The notes under the pieces: generated by a model
Told to the model about the DNA's origin: nothing
What the model saw: the letters and a program-made list of their open reading frames with translations, nothing else
Databases searched by the model: none
Made by a program: the position numbers and the translations under genes
Part shown: positions 26,053-35,208 of the stretch, one piece after another
Position numbering within the stretch: position 1 is the stretch's first letter
How the letters are laid out: the number at the start of each line of letters is the position of its first letter
Assembly (NCBI RefSeq): GCF_014200175.1
Contig: NZ_JACHBD010000006.1
Span: 186,001-250,000 of the forward strand
Reading direction: 5' to 3'
DNA from: Rhizobium lentis
GTDB lineage: Bacteria; Pseudomonadota; Alphaproteobacteria; Rhizobiales; Rhizobiaceae
Length of the DNA stretch: 64,000 nt

Positions 26053-26309
26053 CGAGCCGAAGCGACCGCACGCTGCCGGATCGGGGGCGCGCAGAGCGCC
26101 CTCGCTCTTGTCTTGGCTCCGAGCGCGAGCATCAGGCAACCTCCTGCCGGGCGTGTCGAGGAACCTTTGGCAATCACCAAAGTTTGGTTTTTGCCGCCGC
26201 CAGCGCGGATGCCTTCGGCGAAGAGCGCCTCAAAACGCCGGTGTGAACAGTTGCAATGGCTCCGCGCTTCCTCTTGCCGCGGCGATCGATGACAACCTGG
26301 GAATTGAAC

Positions 26310-26798
26310 ATGCACGTCGAAGCGACAATTTTCGAGCCGAGCGACTGGGTTCCGAACAATCAGCGCCTTCCTGTGCTGCTTTACACGGGGCTTGTTGACG
26401 ACCACGGACATTGCGCTTTCGAGGATCGCTTCGCGGCAAGCGGTTGGATAGGCATCTGGACAAACGGTGTTTTCGATTATCAGCACTACCATGCCGGCGC
26501 ACACGAGGTGCTCGGAGTTGCACGTGGTAGCGCCACCCTTCTGATTGGCGGTCCCGGCGGTCAAGCCATAAAGGTCGCGGCGGGGGATTGTTTGGTGCTT
26601 CCGGCCGGGACAGGGCACCAAAATCTCGGCTGCACGTCGGACTTCCAGGTGGTCGGCGCTTATCCCAAGGGACAGCATGCCGACATTCAGACTTCGGCTG
26701 CATCCAGCGACACGCTGGCAAAAATCGCATCCGTACCCCTCCCCCACAGCGATCCGGTTCAAGGTCCGTCGGGATTTCTCACCAAAAAATGGCGGTAG
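26310..26798 (+). CDS. Cupin-domain protein (YjlB-like)
   Basis: The 162-residue protein has a single cupin barrel: the first motif lies at HYHAGAHEVLGVARGSA and the second at DCLVLPAGTGHQNLG, with several possible metal ligands (His, Glu, His). The pattern resembles the small YjlB-type cupins of unknown function. The start is uncertain; an ATG seven codons upstream (26289) is also possible, while the chosen ATG has GGGA at a suitable distance. The 26053-26309 stretch between zinT and this gene holds no other convincing gene. Confidence 0.75.
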   Translation: MHVEATIFEPSDWVPNNQRLPVLLYTGLVDDHGHCAFEDRFAASGWIGIWTNGVFDYQHYHAGAHEVLGVARGSATLLIGGPGGQAIKVAAGDCLVLPAGTGHQNLGCTSDFQVVGAYPKGQHADIQTSAASSDTLAKIASVPLPHSDPVQGPSGFLTKKWR

Positions 26799-26903
26799 CT
26801 GTTCGCCGCCCAATCACGCGGCCACCATGACGACCCCAATGCATGTCGCCCGGAAGTGTGCACGGTTCCGGGACCACGCCATGCATAAAAACAAAGAGCT
26901 AAA

Positions 26904-26937
26904 GCGCGTCGCATGAATCAAATTTGATGCGGCGCGA
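26904..26937. terminator. Imperfect hairpin at the 3' end of the amino-acid ABC operon
   Basis: CGCGTCGCAT and ATCAAA pair with TTTGATGCGGCGCG apart from a 2-base bulge, making a long imperfect stem that ends 2 bp before the stop codon of the ATPase gene on the minus strand. It could terminate that operon, and perhaps the convergent cupin transcript, or be a dispersed rhizobial palindrome. No long T-run follows. Confidence 0.45.
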
Positions 26938-26938
26938 T

Positions 26939-27664
26939 TTAGCCGACACCAAGAAACTGCCTGAGCTCGGCAGTCTGCGGATTGGCGAAGACATCCTCCG
27001 GCCGGCCTGCTTCGTGGACCCTGCCCTGATGCATGAAGACGACGCGACTGCAGACGTCGCGGGCGAACTTCATCTCATGCGTGACCATCAGCAGCGTCAT
27101 TCCCTCGGCGGCAAGCTCGCGCACGACGGCCAGAACTTCGGCGACCAGTTCCGGATCAAGCGCCGACGTAATCTCGTCGCAGAGAAGCGCGGTCGGCTGC
27201 ATTGCGAGCGCGCGGGCGATGGCGACTCGCTGTTGCTGGCCGCCCGAGAGCTCATCCGGATAAGCGTCGAACTTGTGCCCCAGCCCCACCCGCTCCAGCA
27301 TCTTGCGGGCGGTAGCTTCTGCCTCGGCCTTCGCGGTCTTCTTGACCACGGTTTGCGACAGCATGACATTGCCGCCGGCGCTTAAGTGCGGGAAAAGGTT
27401 GAATTGCTGAAAGATCATGCCGACCTTGAGACGCAGTGCCTTGAGGTGCACCTCATCGTCGAGGAGCTGCGCACCGGCCACGGAGATGGAGCCGCTGGTG
27501 ATTGTCTCCAGTCCGTTGATGCAGCGAAGCAGGGTCGATTTGCCCGAACCGCTCTTGCCGATAATGGCGATGACCTCCCCCGGCTCGACATCGAGATTGA
27601 TGCCTTTCAGCACCTCGGTGGCGCCAAAGCTCTTGTGGACGTCAGTGATTTCGATGAGCGACAT
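26939..27664 (-). CDS. Polar amino acid ABC transporter ATP-binding protein (system 1)
   Basis: The 241-residue ATPase has a Walker A motif GKSGSGKST (about 36-44), Q-loop FQQFNLFP, signature LSGGQQQR and a Walker B-like [13 protein letters not shown], the GlnQ/HisP family pattern. The site GGAGAG precedes the chosen ATG. It overlaps the upstream permease gene by 23 bp, so the system 1 genes (binding protein, permease, permease, ATPase) form one minus-strand operon. Note [11 protein letters not shown] in place of the more usual LFDEPTSALD. Confidence 0.92.
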   Translation of the reverse strand: MSLIEITDVHKSFGATEVLKGINLDVEPGEVIAIIGKSGSGKSTLLRCINGLETITSGSISVAGAQLLDDEVHLKALRLKVGMIFQQFNLFPHLSAGGNVMLSQTVVKKTAKAEAEATARKMLERVGLGHKFDAYPDELSGGQQQRVAIARALAMQPTALLCDEITSALDPELVAEVLAVVRELAAEGMTLLMVTHEMKFARDVCSRVVFMHQGRVHEAGRPEDVFANPQTAELRQFLGVG

Positions 27665-28301
27665 TGAGTTTTCTCTCCAGGATCTGGCTGCTTTTCGACA
27701 AGGGCCAGCAAAGGGCGAAATAGATGAGCGCCACGAGCCCATAGACGGTGAAGGGCTGGAAGGTGGCGTTGGTGACCACGGTGCCGGCCTTCGACAATTC
27801 GACGAAGCCGATGATCGAGGTCAGCGCCGTGCCCTTGATGATCTGAACGGAGAAACCGACGGTCGGCGGTATGGCGATCCTCAGCGCCTGCGGAAGGATG
27901 ACGTAACGCATCTGCTGCAGACGCCCCATGCCGAGACTGGCGGAAGCTTCCCATTGCCCCTTCGCAACCGCTTCGACGCAGCCTCGCCAGATCTCGGTGA
28001 GAAAGGCGGCGCTCCACAGGATCAGCGCCAATCCTGCGGCAAGCCAAGCCGGCACGTCTATTCCGAAGAGGCCGAGACCGAAAAAGGCGATGAAGAGCTG
28101 CATCAGCAGCGGCGTGCCCTGGAAGAGCTCGATGTAATATTTTGCGAGTACCCTGGCGGGCTTGCGCCTGCTGATGCGCAGGAATAGCAGACACAAGCCA
28201 ACCATACCGCCGCCGACGAACGAGACAAGCGAAAGAAGGATCGTCCAGCGGGTGGCGAGCAGCAGGTTACGCAGGATGTCCCAAAGCGTGAACGTGATCA
28301 T
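27642..28301 (-). CDS. Polar amino acid ABC transporter permease (system 1, second)
   Basis: The 219-residue inner-membrane protein has five hydrophobic helices and the HisMQ-type loop EAVAKGQWEASASLGMGRLQQMRYVILPQAL (split over the coupling region) near 110-140. It overlaps the neighbouring permease gene by 4 bp and the ATPase gene by 23 bp. It forms a heterodimeric pore with the protein encoded at 28298-28969. Confidence 0.9.
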   Translation of the reverse strand: MITFTLWDILRNLLLATRWTILLSLVSFVGGGMVGLCLLFLRISRRKPARVLAKYYIELFQGTPLLMQLFIAFFGLGLFGIDVPAWLAAGLALILWSAAFLTEIWRGCVEAVAKGQWEASASLGMGRLQQMRYVILPQALRIAIPPTVGFSVQIIKGTALTSIIGFVELSKAGTVVTNATFQPFTVYGLVALIYFALCWPLSKSSQILERKLNVAHRNH

Positions 28302-28969
28302 CGCACTACCCTCCTCGGGAAGATGAACCAGCCGATCAGGCCCAGCACCTGCCGGAGCAGGATCGCCAGCGCGAGATAGATTGATGTCGAGACGATGTAG
28401 GCCTCAAAGGCGCGGAAGGTTCGCGATTGTATGAAATTCGCGGCGAAGGTCAGATCCTCGGCGGCGATCTGCGATACGACCGCTGAGCCGAGCATGACGA
28501 TGACCACTTGCGACGACAGCGCCGGCCAGATGCGCTGCAGCGACGGCACGAGAACGACGTGGCGGAAAGTCTCGAAGCGGGTCATGGCGAGGCTCTCGCC
28601 TGCCTCGAACTGGCCTTTTGGCGTTGCCTGGATGCCGGCACGGATGATCTCGCAGCTATAGGCGCCGAGGTTGACGACCATGGCAAGATTGGCGGCTGTC
28701 AGTTCGGAGAGCTGGAGGCCAAGCGATGGCAGACCGAAAAAGATGAAGAAAAGCTGGATCAGGAACGGGGTGTTGCGGATCAGTTCGACATAGGCCGCGA
28801 CGACCGGCTTCAGCCAGACCGGGCCGAGCGCCCGCACCCAGGCGCAGAAGATGCCGAGCGAAATGCCGAGCACACCGCCGATGGCGATAAGCTCCAGGGT
28901 AATCAGCACACCCTTGATGATCTCGGGATAATATTGAAGCAGCCAACCGAATTCGAAATGGTAGCTCAA
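28298..28969 (-). CDS. Polar amino acid ABC transporter permease (system 1, first)
   Basis: The 223-residue inner-membrane protein has five helices and a coupling loop (QATPKGQFEAGESLAMTRFE, about 113-132) of the HisQ/GlnP family, with LIRNTPFLIQLFFIFFGLP before it. It follows the binding-protein gene with a 76-bp gap and overlaps the second permease gene by 4 bp. Confidence 0.9.
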   Translation of the reverse strand: MSYHFEFGWLLQYYPEIIKGVLITLELIAIGGVLGISLGIFCAWVRALGPVWLKPVVAAYVELIRNTPFLIQLFFIFFGLPSLGLQLSELTAANLAMVVNLGAYSCEIIRAGIQATPKGQFEAGESLAMTRFETFRHVVLVPSLQRIWPALSSQVVIVMLGSAVVSQIAAEDLTFAANFIQSRTFRAFEAYIVSTSIYLALAILLRQVLGLIGWFIFPRRVVR

Positions 28970-29045
28970 GGAATGTCCCCTCTTGCGGTGACGGAGCGCA
29001 TGTCATCCCGCGGCCGCAGGAGACATGCGCAAGATCCAGGTTTGC

Positions 29046-29831
29046 TTACAGATCGGACGGCAGATCGGCGCCGAGCCACTTCTGCGATATCGCGTTCAGC
29101 GTGCCGTCGGACTTGGCGGCGGCGATAACGCCGTTCACCTTCTCCAGCAGGCCGGACTGTTCCTTGCTGAGGCCGATGTAGCAGGGCGAGTTCTTGATGA
29201 GGAACTTCAGCTCAGGGCGCTTGGGAGGATTCTTGGCGAGGATCGCAGCCGCCACGACGTTGCCGGTGGCAATGATGTCGACCTGGCCGGACAGGAACGC
29301 CGAGATGGTGCCGTTATTGTCCTCGTAGCGCTTGATTGTCGCATCGGCCGGCGCGATCTTTGTCAGCTCGAGATCCTCCACGGCGCCGCGCGTGACGCCG
29401 ATGCTCTTGCCCGCGAGATCTTCCGCCTTGGCGACCGCAAGATCGGCCGGTCCGAACACACCGTTGAAGAAGGGCGCGTAGGCGACCGAGAAATCGATAA
29501 CCTTTTCGCGCTCCGGATTCTTGCCGAGACTTGATATGACGAGATCGACCTTGTTCGTCTGCAGATAGGGGACGCGGTTGGCACTCGTGACCGGCACCAG
29601 CTCGGCTTTGACGCTCAGCTTTTCGGCAATGAGATTAGCCACGTCGATATCATAGCCCATGGGCGCCATATCGGTGCCGACGCTGCCGAAGGGCGGGAAA
29701 TCTTGCGGGACTGCGACACGCAGCGTACCGCGCGCCGTAATGTCAGCGAGAGCATCGGCGTGCGACGGCGCGTTGAAGCCGAAGGTCGCGGCCAGGGTCG
29801 CGATTGCGAAAAAGACTCGTCTTGTCAGCAT
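29046..29831 (-). CDS. Polar amino acid ABC transporter solute-binding protein (system 1)
   Basis: The 261-residue protein has a signal peptide cleaved near SHA-DAL (about residue 25) and a family 3 solute-binding domain, with GTLRVAVPQDFPPFG, GYDIDVANLIAEKL and DLVISSLGKNPEREKVIDFS. It would capture an amino acid or derivative in the periplasm for the permeases downstream. It starts only 4 bp after the end of the GntR-family gene, so the regulator may be cotranscribed with the importer. The ligand is unknown. Confidence 0.9.
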   Translation of the reverse strand: MLTRRVFFAIATLAATFGFNAPSHADALADITARGTLRVAVPQDFPPFGSVGTDMAPMGYDIDVANLIAEKLSVKAELVPVTSANRVPYLQTNKVDLVISSLGKNPEREKVIDFSVAYAPFFNGVFGPADLAVAKAEDLAGKSIGVTRGAVEDLELTKIAPADATIKRYEDNNGTISAFLSGQVDIIATGNVVAAAILAKNPPKRPELKFLIKNSPCYIGLSKEQSGLLEKVNGVIAAAKSDGTLNAISQKWLGADLPSDL

Positions 29832-29835
29832 GTAT

Positions 29836-30585
29836 TCATTGCTCCTTTGAGGTTGTGGTTTTTAAGTCTGACTGTCGGGAGACGGCGGACGCGGCCTTTA
29901 GCGGAAGCGACAGGGAATTGCGCAGATCCGAAAGCGGATCCGGGCGCGCCGTGAGGTCGAGGCCCATTTCGACTTCATCAAGATGTTCGACGGCAAGCGC
30001 CGCAGCTCTGCCGAAATCGCCTGCCTGCATGGCCTCGAAAATGCGGCGGTGCCCCTCGTGGGACTGTGCTGCATGAAATTCGGATTGATAGAGCATCGAA
30101 ATGAGGATTGTCCTCGCGGTCAGGTCGCGCAGGATATCGACGATGATGGCGTTGCCGCTCAGTTCCGCGACGCGGATATGGAAATCGCCCATCAGATAGG
30201 TCAGGCGCTGGCGGTCGCCTGCCGCCATCGCATTTCGTTCCTCGTTCAGATGCGCGTCGAGAGCCTTGCGCCCCTCCTCCGTCAACTTGCGCATGCTGCG
30301 CAGCAAACCGGCCTCGACGATGCGCCTTGCCTCATAAACCGCGATCGCTTCTTCGGCGGACGGCTCGACGACAAACCAGCCGCGCCGGGGGCTGACATGC
30401 ACGATGCCGCGCGTCTCCAGGCGCATCATGGCTTCACGGACGCGGGTTCGGGACACGCCAAAGAGTGCCGCCAGCTGGTTTTCGCCAAGCCGCGTACCGG
30501 GCCTGATCTTAGCGGACAGGATGCCGGAGACGATCGTCGCCTCGATGGACTTCTGGTTGGTCTCGGATGTGTGGCTATCTTGCAT
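29836..30585 (-). CDS. GntR-family (FCD-type) transcriptional regulator
   Basis: The 249-residue protein has a winged-helix domain (RLGENQLAALFGVSRTRVREAMMRLETRGIV, about 35-65) and an FCD ligand domain with the metal-binding histidines suggested by MGDFHIRVAEL and SHEGHRRIFEA. I used the ATG at MQDSH; 18 extra upstream codons are possible but would cover the 14-bp palindrome at 30578-30591. It lies between two amino-acid importers on the same strand, and is a likely regulator of system 1, perhaps also of system 2. Confidence 0.85.
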   Translation of the reverse strand: MQDSHTSETNQKSIEATIVSGILSAKIRPGTRLGENQLAALFGVSRTRVREAMMRLETRGIVHVSPRRGWFVVEPSAEEAIAVYEARRIVEAGLLRSMRKLTEEGRKALDAHLNEERNAMAAGDRQRLTYLMGDFHIRVAELSGNAIIVDILRDLTARTILISMLYQSEFHAAQSHEGHRRIFEAMQAGDFGRAAALAVEHLDEVEMGLDLTARPDPLSDLRNSLSLPLKAASAVSRQSDLKTTTSKEQ

Positions 30586-30591
30586 ACAAGA
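30578..30591. promoter_or_regulatory. Palindrome at the gntR start codon, candidate autoregulatory operator
   Basis: TCTTG-CATA-CAAGA is a 14-bp palindrome with 5-bp arms whose centre covers the start codon of the GntR-type gene (30583-30585). FCD-type GntR regulators often bind short TNGTnnnACnA-like palindromes, so autorepression is plausible. Confidence 0.4.
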
Positions 30592-30742
30592 CAGAAAGCA
30601 AAGCGCATGCCAAAATCCTGGGCTTAGGATTTTCGGCACGCCTCGGATGCTTTGCGGAAAATATGCCTGCCGGGAATGCAGACTGAACGTAATTTAAGCG
30701 AGCGCGGCCCCGTCGCCGACCTGCCGCACGCTTCGCCCCGTC

Positions 30743-31513
30743 TTAGTTGAAGCTCGAGGTTTTGAGAAATTCGGCCAACCGTTCGGTCCTCGGACGTACG
30801 AACATTTCCTTCGGATCGCCCTCCTCGCAGATGACGCCCTGGTTCATGAAGATGACGCGGGACGAAACCTCGTAAGCGAAACGCATCTCATGGGTGACGA
30901 GCAGCATGGTCATGCCGTCGGCGGCAAGCCCCTTGATCACCTGCAGCACCTCGCCCACCAGTTCCGGGTCGAGCGCCGAGGTCACCTCGTCGAACAGCAT
31001 CAGCCGCGGCGACATGGCGATGGCGCGGGCGATCGCGACGCGCTGCTGCTGGCCGCCGGAGAGCTGGCCGGGATAATGATTGGCGCGGGCGGCGAGGCCG
31101 ACCCGGTCGAGCCATTTTTCGGCAATGATGCGGGCTTCCGGCTTCGTCATCTTCTTCACCTTGACGAGCCCGAGCATGACGTTTTCGGCGGCACTCATGT
31201 GCGGGAAGAGATTGAACTGCTGAAAAGCCATGCCGGTCAGCGCACGCTGGCGCGCGATCTCCTTCTCGCTCTTGCGCCGCCGGGTCGCGCCGTCGACGTG
31301 ATAGCCGATCTCCTCTCCGTCGAGGCTGATCGTGCCGCCCTGGAATTCCTCGAGCATGTTGACGCATCGCAACAAGGTGGTCTTGCCGGAGCCGGAGGAG
31401 CCGATGATGGAGATGACCTCGCCTTCCTGCACGGCGCAATCGACGCCCTTGAGAACCTCATGGATGCCGTAAGTCTTGCGCAGACCCTTGATGTCGAGAA
31501 TGGTCTTGGCCAT
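30743..31513 (-). CDS. Polar amino acid ABC transporter ATP-binding protein (system 2)
   Basis: The 256-residue ATPase has Walker [11 protein letters not shown]-loop FQQFNLFPH, signature LSGGQQQR and Walker [15 protein letters not shown], all of GlnQ/HisP type. An insert with [14 protein letters not shown] (about 85-98) lies before the Q-loop, as seen in arginine/octopine-type ATPases. The chosen ATG follows the permease stop by 11 bp. Part of this gene near its 3' end has a degraded copy at 25125-25195. Confidence 0.92.
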   Translation of the reverse strand: MAKTILDIKGLRKTYGIHEVLKGVDCAVQEGEVISIIGSSGSGKTTLLRCVNMLEEFQGGTISLDGEEIGYHVDGATRRRKSEKEIARQRALTGMAFQQFNLFPHMSAAENVMLGLVKVKKMTKPEARIIAEKWLDRVGLAARANHYPGQLSGGQQQRVAIARAIAMSPRLMLFDEVTSALDPELVGEVLQVIKGLAADGMTMLLVTHEMRFAYEVSSRVIFMNQGVICEEGDPKEMFVRPRTERLAEFLKTSSFN

Positions 31514-31524
31514 CGGTAGGCTCC

Positions 31525-32184
31525 TCAGGACGGCAGGGCGGTCTTGCGCTCGACATATTTGCCGAAGTGCTCGATGCCGTAGTTGACGATGAAATAGAGA
31601 CCGCCGGCCAGAAAATAGAACTGGAGGCTCATGAAATTGCGGGAAATGATCTCCTGCGTGCGCAGGAGAAGCTCGGCGACGCCGATGACGGAGAGCAGCG
31701 TCGAAGCCTTCACCATCTCGGCCGCCGTATTCACCCAGGCCGGCAGGCACTGGCGCATGGCCTGCGGCCACAGCACCGAGGTGAAGGTCTGGGTGAAGGT
31801 CAGGCCGATCGCCTTGGCTGCTTCCGTCTGCCCCTTCGGGATCGCCTGAAGCGCTCCGCGTACGATTTCGCCGACATGGGAAGAACAGAAGATCGCAAGA
31901 GCGAGCACGCCGGCGGAAAACGGCCCCAGATCGAGACCGACCGCGGCGGAGACATAATAGCTTGCCAGCACGAGCACGAGCACCGGCGTGCCGCGGATGA
32001 TATCCGTATAGGCGCGTACGAGGAGGCGTAAAATCATGCCGCCATAGACGAGCGCCAGCCCGACGAAAACGCCGAGGACGGAACCTGCGAGAATGGCCAG
32101 CAGCGAAATCGACACCGTCATCGCAATGCCGTTCATGATGACGTAGCGGGCGATCCAGAGTTGTTCGAGGAAAGCGTGAGACAT
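31525..32184 (-). CDS. Polar amino acid ABC transporter permease (system 2, second)
   Basis: The 219-residue inner-membrane protein has about five helices, the segment [21 protein letters not shown] and the coupling loop [20 protein letters not shown] typical of HisMQ-type permeases. It begins 5 bp after the stop of the first permease gene and precedes the ATPase gene by 11 bp. Confidence 0.9.
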   Translation of the reverse strand: MSHAFLEQLWIARYVIMNGIAMTVSISLLAILAGSVLGVFVGLALVYGGMILRLLVRAYTDIIRGTPVLVLVLASYYVSAAVGLDLGPFSAGVLALAIFCSSHVGEIVRGALQAIPKGQTEAAKAIGLTFTQTFTSVLWPQAMRQCLPAWVNTAAEMVKASTLLSVIGVAELLLRTQEIISRNFMSLQFYFLAGGLYFIVNYGIEHFGKYVERKTALPS

Positions 32185-32189
32185 CGGGA

Positions 32190-32852
32190 CTATCTCGGCA
32201 GGGCCAGACGGCGCTCGACGAGGCGCATCAAGGCGGCGATGATGAAACAGGTCGCGACATAGAGGGCTGATGTAACCATCCATGTTTCAATGACGCGGAA
32301 GCTCTCGACATTGATCTTGCGGGCGGCAAAGGTCAGCTCGGGCACGGCGATTGCGGCGGCGAGCGAGGTGTCCTTGAAGAGCGAGATGATCGTCGAGGAG
32401 AGCGATGGCAGCACGTTGCGCAGCATCAGCGGTGCGATGATCGAGCTGCGGATCTGCATTGCCGTCAGGCCGATGGCGAGGCCCGCTTCCGTCAATCCTC
32501 TCGGGATCGACAGCAGTCCGGCGCGGAACACCTCGGCGAGATAGGCGCCGGAATAGAGCGAAAGAACCAGCACGAAGCTTTTCAGCTTGTCGAGGCGCAA
32601 GCCCATCTGCGGCAGCGCGAAAAAGGCGAAAAGCACCAGGACGAGAATCGGCAGGTTGCGAATGACAGTGACATAGACGCGCGCGGGCACGAGCGCGAAG
32701 CGGCTCCTCGACGTCAGCGCGAAAGCCACGACAAGACCGATTGCGGCCCCGATCAGGATCGAGATCACGGCAAGGCCGAGGCTGAGGGCAAGTCCGCTTA
32801 AGAGAAAGTCGAAATTGCGCCAGACGGCAGCGAAATTCAGTGTGTAACCCAT
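32190..32852 (-). CDS. Polar amino acid ABC transporter permease (system 2, first)
   Basis: The 220-residue inner-membrane protein has about five helices, [21 protein letters not shown] and a coupling loop at [20 protein letters not shown]. An AAAGGA site precedes the ATG. It is separated by 164 bp from the binding-protein gene; that gap holds two hairpins (32943-33002), which may reduce read-through into the permease genes. Confidence 0.9.
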   Translation of the reverse strand: MGYTLNFAAVWRNFDFLLSGLALSLGLAVISILIGAAIGLVVAFALTSRSRFALVPARVYVTVIRNLPILVLVLFAFFALPQMGLRLDKLKSFVLVLSLYSGAYLAEVFRAGLLSIPRGLTEAGLAIGLTAMQIRSSIIAPLMLRNVLPSLSSTIISLFKDTSLAAAIAVPELTFAARKINVESFRVIETWMVTSALYVATCFIIAALMRLVERRLALPR

Positions 32853-32942
32853 ACGGGTCCTTTCAGACCGGAGCATGCCGCCGAATCTACGAGCGGCCCG
32901 GAAGACGTCATGCTCCAACCATTCGATTCAGAAGTGGACTTA

Positions 32943-33002
32943 GATCTTAGCCCGACCTGGACTAAGATCATCCTATTCCAGCGGAGCGGGGAGCAAGCTC
33001 CC
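32943..33002. terminator. Two stem-loops between binding-protein and permease genes
   Basis: GATCTTAG (32943-32950) pairs perfectly with CTAAGATC (32962-32969), and GGGAGC (32989-32994) pairs with GCTCCC (32997-33002). Both follow the 3' end of the binding-protein gene on the minus strand. Stem-loops at this position commonly stabilise the upstream mRNA or partly terminate, so the binding protein is made in excess over the permeases. Confidence 0.5.
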
Positions 33003-33016
33003 GCCCCGTATTGCGG

Positions 33017-33856
33017 TCACTTGTATTCGACGGGGAAGCCGATCTGCGGCGGCGCCAGATCCTTGCCGAACCAGGTCTTGAAGGATTTGGCGTAGAAGTC
33101 GAACTCGACACCGGTCATCGCTTCATGAAGAGCGGTGTTGACGAAGTTCAGCCAGTCCTGATCACCGCGCTTGACGGCGCAGGCATAGGTCTGTGGATTC
33201 CAGCCGTAGCCGGCATCCTTGTAGCGGCCCGGGTTCTGCGTCATGTACCAGGCGAGCGACGACTGATCCGTGGCAGCGGCATCAGCACGCCCCGACTCCA
33301 GCGCCTGATAGATCAGGTCGACGGATTCGTATTGGTCGACGGTCGCCTCCGGCAATGCCGCGTGCACCATAGCTTCGGCATAAACGTTCTGGAGAACCGA
33401 GATAGTGACCGAGGACCCGGCAGCCTTCAGGGCGGCATAGTCGGCATATTTTCCGTCCGCCTTGAGCATCAGGCCGACGCCCTCACGATAATAGGGAATG
33501 GTGAAGGCGACCTGCTGGGCGCGTTCGCCCGTAACAGTCATGAACTGGCAGGTGATGTCGACCTTATCGGTAGTGATGTTCGGAATGCGAGCGTCCGAAG
33601 ACTGGTTCACATATTCGATCTTCTCAGGATCGCCGAACAGCGCCTTGGCAATAATATGGCCCATGTCGACATCGAAACCCTGAAGCTTGTCGTCGGCGCT
33701 CTTAAAATGCCAGGGCGCGTTGGTGCTGCCGGTTCCGAGGACGAGATGGCCACGAGCCAGCACTTCATCGAGCTTGCTGCCCTCGGCGAGCACAGGCGTC
33801 GACACCAAGGCGGCGAGGGCCAGCGACATCAGGCCGGCGCGAAAGGAAATGGTCAT
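33017..33856 (-). CDS. Polar amino acid ABC transporter solute-binding protein (system 2)
   Basis: The 279-residue protein has a signal peptide ending at VLA-EGS (about residue 24) and a family 3 binding domain, with GHLVLGTGSTNAPWHF, GFDVDMGHIIAKALFG, ITCQFMTVTGERAQQVAFT and VLQNVYAEAMVHAALPE. It is the first gene of system 2. A long imperfect dyad lies 30-65 bp upstream. The ligand is unknown; the motifs place it with amino-acid or opine-type binding proteins. Confidence 0.9.
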   Translation of the reverse strand: MTISFRAGLMSLALAALVSTPVLAEGSKLDEVLARGHLVLGTGSTNAPWHFKSADDKLQGFDVDMGHIIAKALFGDPEKIEYVNQSSDARIPNITTDKVDITCQFMTVTGERAQQVAFTIPYYREGVGLMLKADGKYADYAALKAAGSSVTISVLQNVYAEAMVHAALPEATVDQYESVDLIYQALESGRADAAATDQSSLAWYMTQNPGRYKDAGYGWNPQTYACAVKRGDQDWLNFVNTALHEAMTGVEFDFYAKSFKTWFGKDLAPPQIGFPVEYK

Positions 33857-33885
33857 GGCGTTCCCCTTGTGATTGGCTTCTCTTA

Positions 33886-33921
33886 TTCCAATATAATGGA
33901 CGTATGTCTGTTTTACTGGAA
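33886..33921. promoter_or_regulatory. 36-bp imperfect dyad upstream of the system 2 binding-protein gene
   Basis: A 16-base left arm (33886-33901, starting TTCCAATATAA) and right arm (33906-33921, ending TTTTACTGGAA) match at 12 of 16 positions as inverted repeats around GTAT. It is AT-rich and lies 30-65 bp from the gene start, so it may be a regulator-binding site within the promoter. Confidence 0.45.
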
Positions 33922-33956
33922 TGATGTATCAAGTGCCATTGGGGATGAATTGTCAA

Positions 33957-34560
33957 TGGGCCGTGGCGAAAAACGCGCAGTTATGTGCGTGGCGATCCGG
34001 CAGCGCCGCACAGCGACGACTTATGTGAGAAATCGCCACCTCGGCAGACACGGAAGTGAGATCAGAGCGGCTCAAGTGAATATTCGACCTGCACGCTCTG
34101 GGCCGGCAGGTGGCTTTCAAGTCCGCAAAGATCGCAACCCCGCATTGACGATGGCGGAGCAGCCAGACTTCAGCGAAAGCGGAGGCTGGTGAGTCTTTTT
34201 CAGGCCACCGCAAGTGCAGTCGGCGCATTTCGCTGCCTTTGAGTTGCCACGGCAGGCAGCGTATCGGTGGTGAAGCCGCAATTCCGGATGTGCAACCGCG
34301 ACGCACTTTGGCTGGATTTGCTCCAGCAGGGCAACGCCGCGCGAAAGCCTGTCGGCAGCAGTGGTTGAAGCTTCTGGTCTTTGCTGAAAACAGGCGGGGC
34401 CAGCTGCATATGGCCAAATCGAATCATATGGTTCTATCAATAATCCAATCAGGAATTCGAAGTCGAAATACAGAGTACGGTCGAGACCAGTGGCTCGATT
34501 CGGCCGGTAGCAACAGTTGAGAGGCAAGCGGTAGGCACTTGATCGAGGAATTGGCGGCGT
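33957..34560. other. Intergenic region without a recognisable gene
   Basis: About 600 bp between the system 2 promoter and the tetR gene end. Several open frames up to about 150 codons exist on both strands, but none has a recognisable family motif, good start site or codon pattern like the neighbours. I see no repeat or RNA gene in it. Confidence 0.5.
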
Positions 34561-35208
34561 CTAAGCGGCCCCGACGCCGACGGCGAAGATCGCGATGCAG
34601 CGGTCAAGATGAGCAAGCATCAGCCTCCGGTCGGGCCAGGCTTGCATGCGGCCTTCCGGTGGGCCCATGCCGCCAAAGATCATATCCATCAGCATGCGGG
34701 CGCCGCTCTCCGGATCATCCAGCGACAGCCTGCCTTCCGCCCGGCGATCGCTCAGCCAGTCGGCGAGATGCTGCCGGCTGGCGAGTATGCCTTCGCGCTG
34801 GAGAATGTCGATAAGCTCGGGAAATTGCGCAGCTTCGCGAAAGACGAGCTGCAGGAAACCGGCGCGTTCCGCATCTAGGTCCTCGTCCATATCGATCATG
34901 AATATACGTTCGAGGCTCTCGGCGATCGGGATCTCTTCAGCGGGTCTGGGTAGGTCGAGCATCAGGCGCCGATGTGCGCCGACCACGGCGGCGAACAGGT
35001 CTTCCTTGCTCTGAAACAGCTTGTAGAGCGTCTGCTTGGAAACACCCGCCTCCGAGGCGACCACTGCGGTCGTGCTTCCGGCATAGCCACATTTTACGAA
35101 AACGCGGCGGGCGACTTCAACGATATGCGTCCGCTTGTCTTCGTCGCTAGAGACTTTCGGCCGCCCCCGTCTGCGCGGCTCCTCTGCGCGCTCGTCGGCA
35201 ATATCCAT
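34561..35208 (-). CDS. TetR-family transcriptional regulator
   Basis: The 215-residue protein starts with an Arg/Pro-rich arm (EEPRRRGRPKVSSDED) and a TetR helix-turn-helix (VFVKCGYAGSTTAVVASEAGVSKQTLYKLFQSKEDLF, about 36-72). The C-terminal helical domain has LQLVFREAAQFPEL and SGARMLMDMIFGG, like the AefR/AcrR-type group that often governs efflux genes. The gene stands alone between two gene-poor gaps, so its target is not apparent. The start is set at MDIAD; a longer reading (to 35349) looks unlike coding sequence. Confidence 0.82.
   Translation of the reverse strand: MDIADERAEEPRRRGRPKVSSDEDKRTHIVEVARRVFVKCGYAGSTTAVVASEAGVSKQTLYKLFQSKEDLFAAVVGAHRRLMLDLPRPAEEIPIAESLERIFMIDMDEDLDAERAGFLQLVFREAAQFPELIDILQREGILASRQHLADWLSDRRAEGRLSLDDPESGARMLMDMIFGGMGPPEGRMQAWPDRRLMLAHLDRCIAIFAVGVGAA

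Noticed and set aside
30638..30660. GGCAC...TTGC resembling a sigma-54 promoter
   Set aside because: The spacing between the two blocks is too long for a -24/-12 element.
33011..34192. A 393-codon open frame on the plus strand
   Set aside because: It runs antisense through the binding-protein gene and its promoter dyad, with no recognisable domain.
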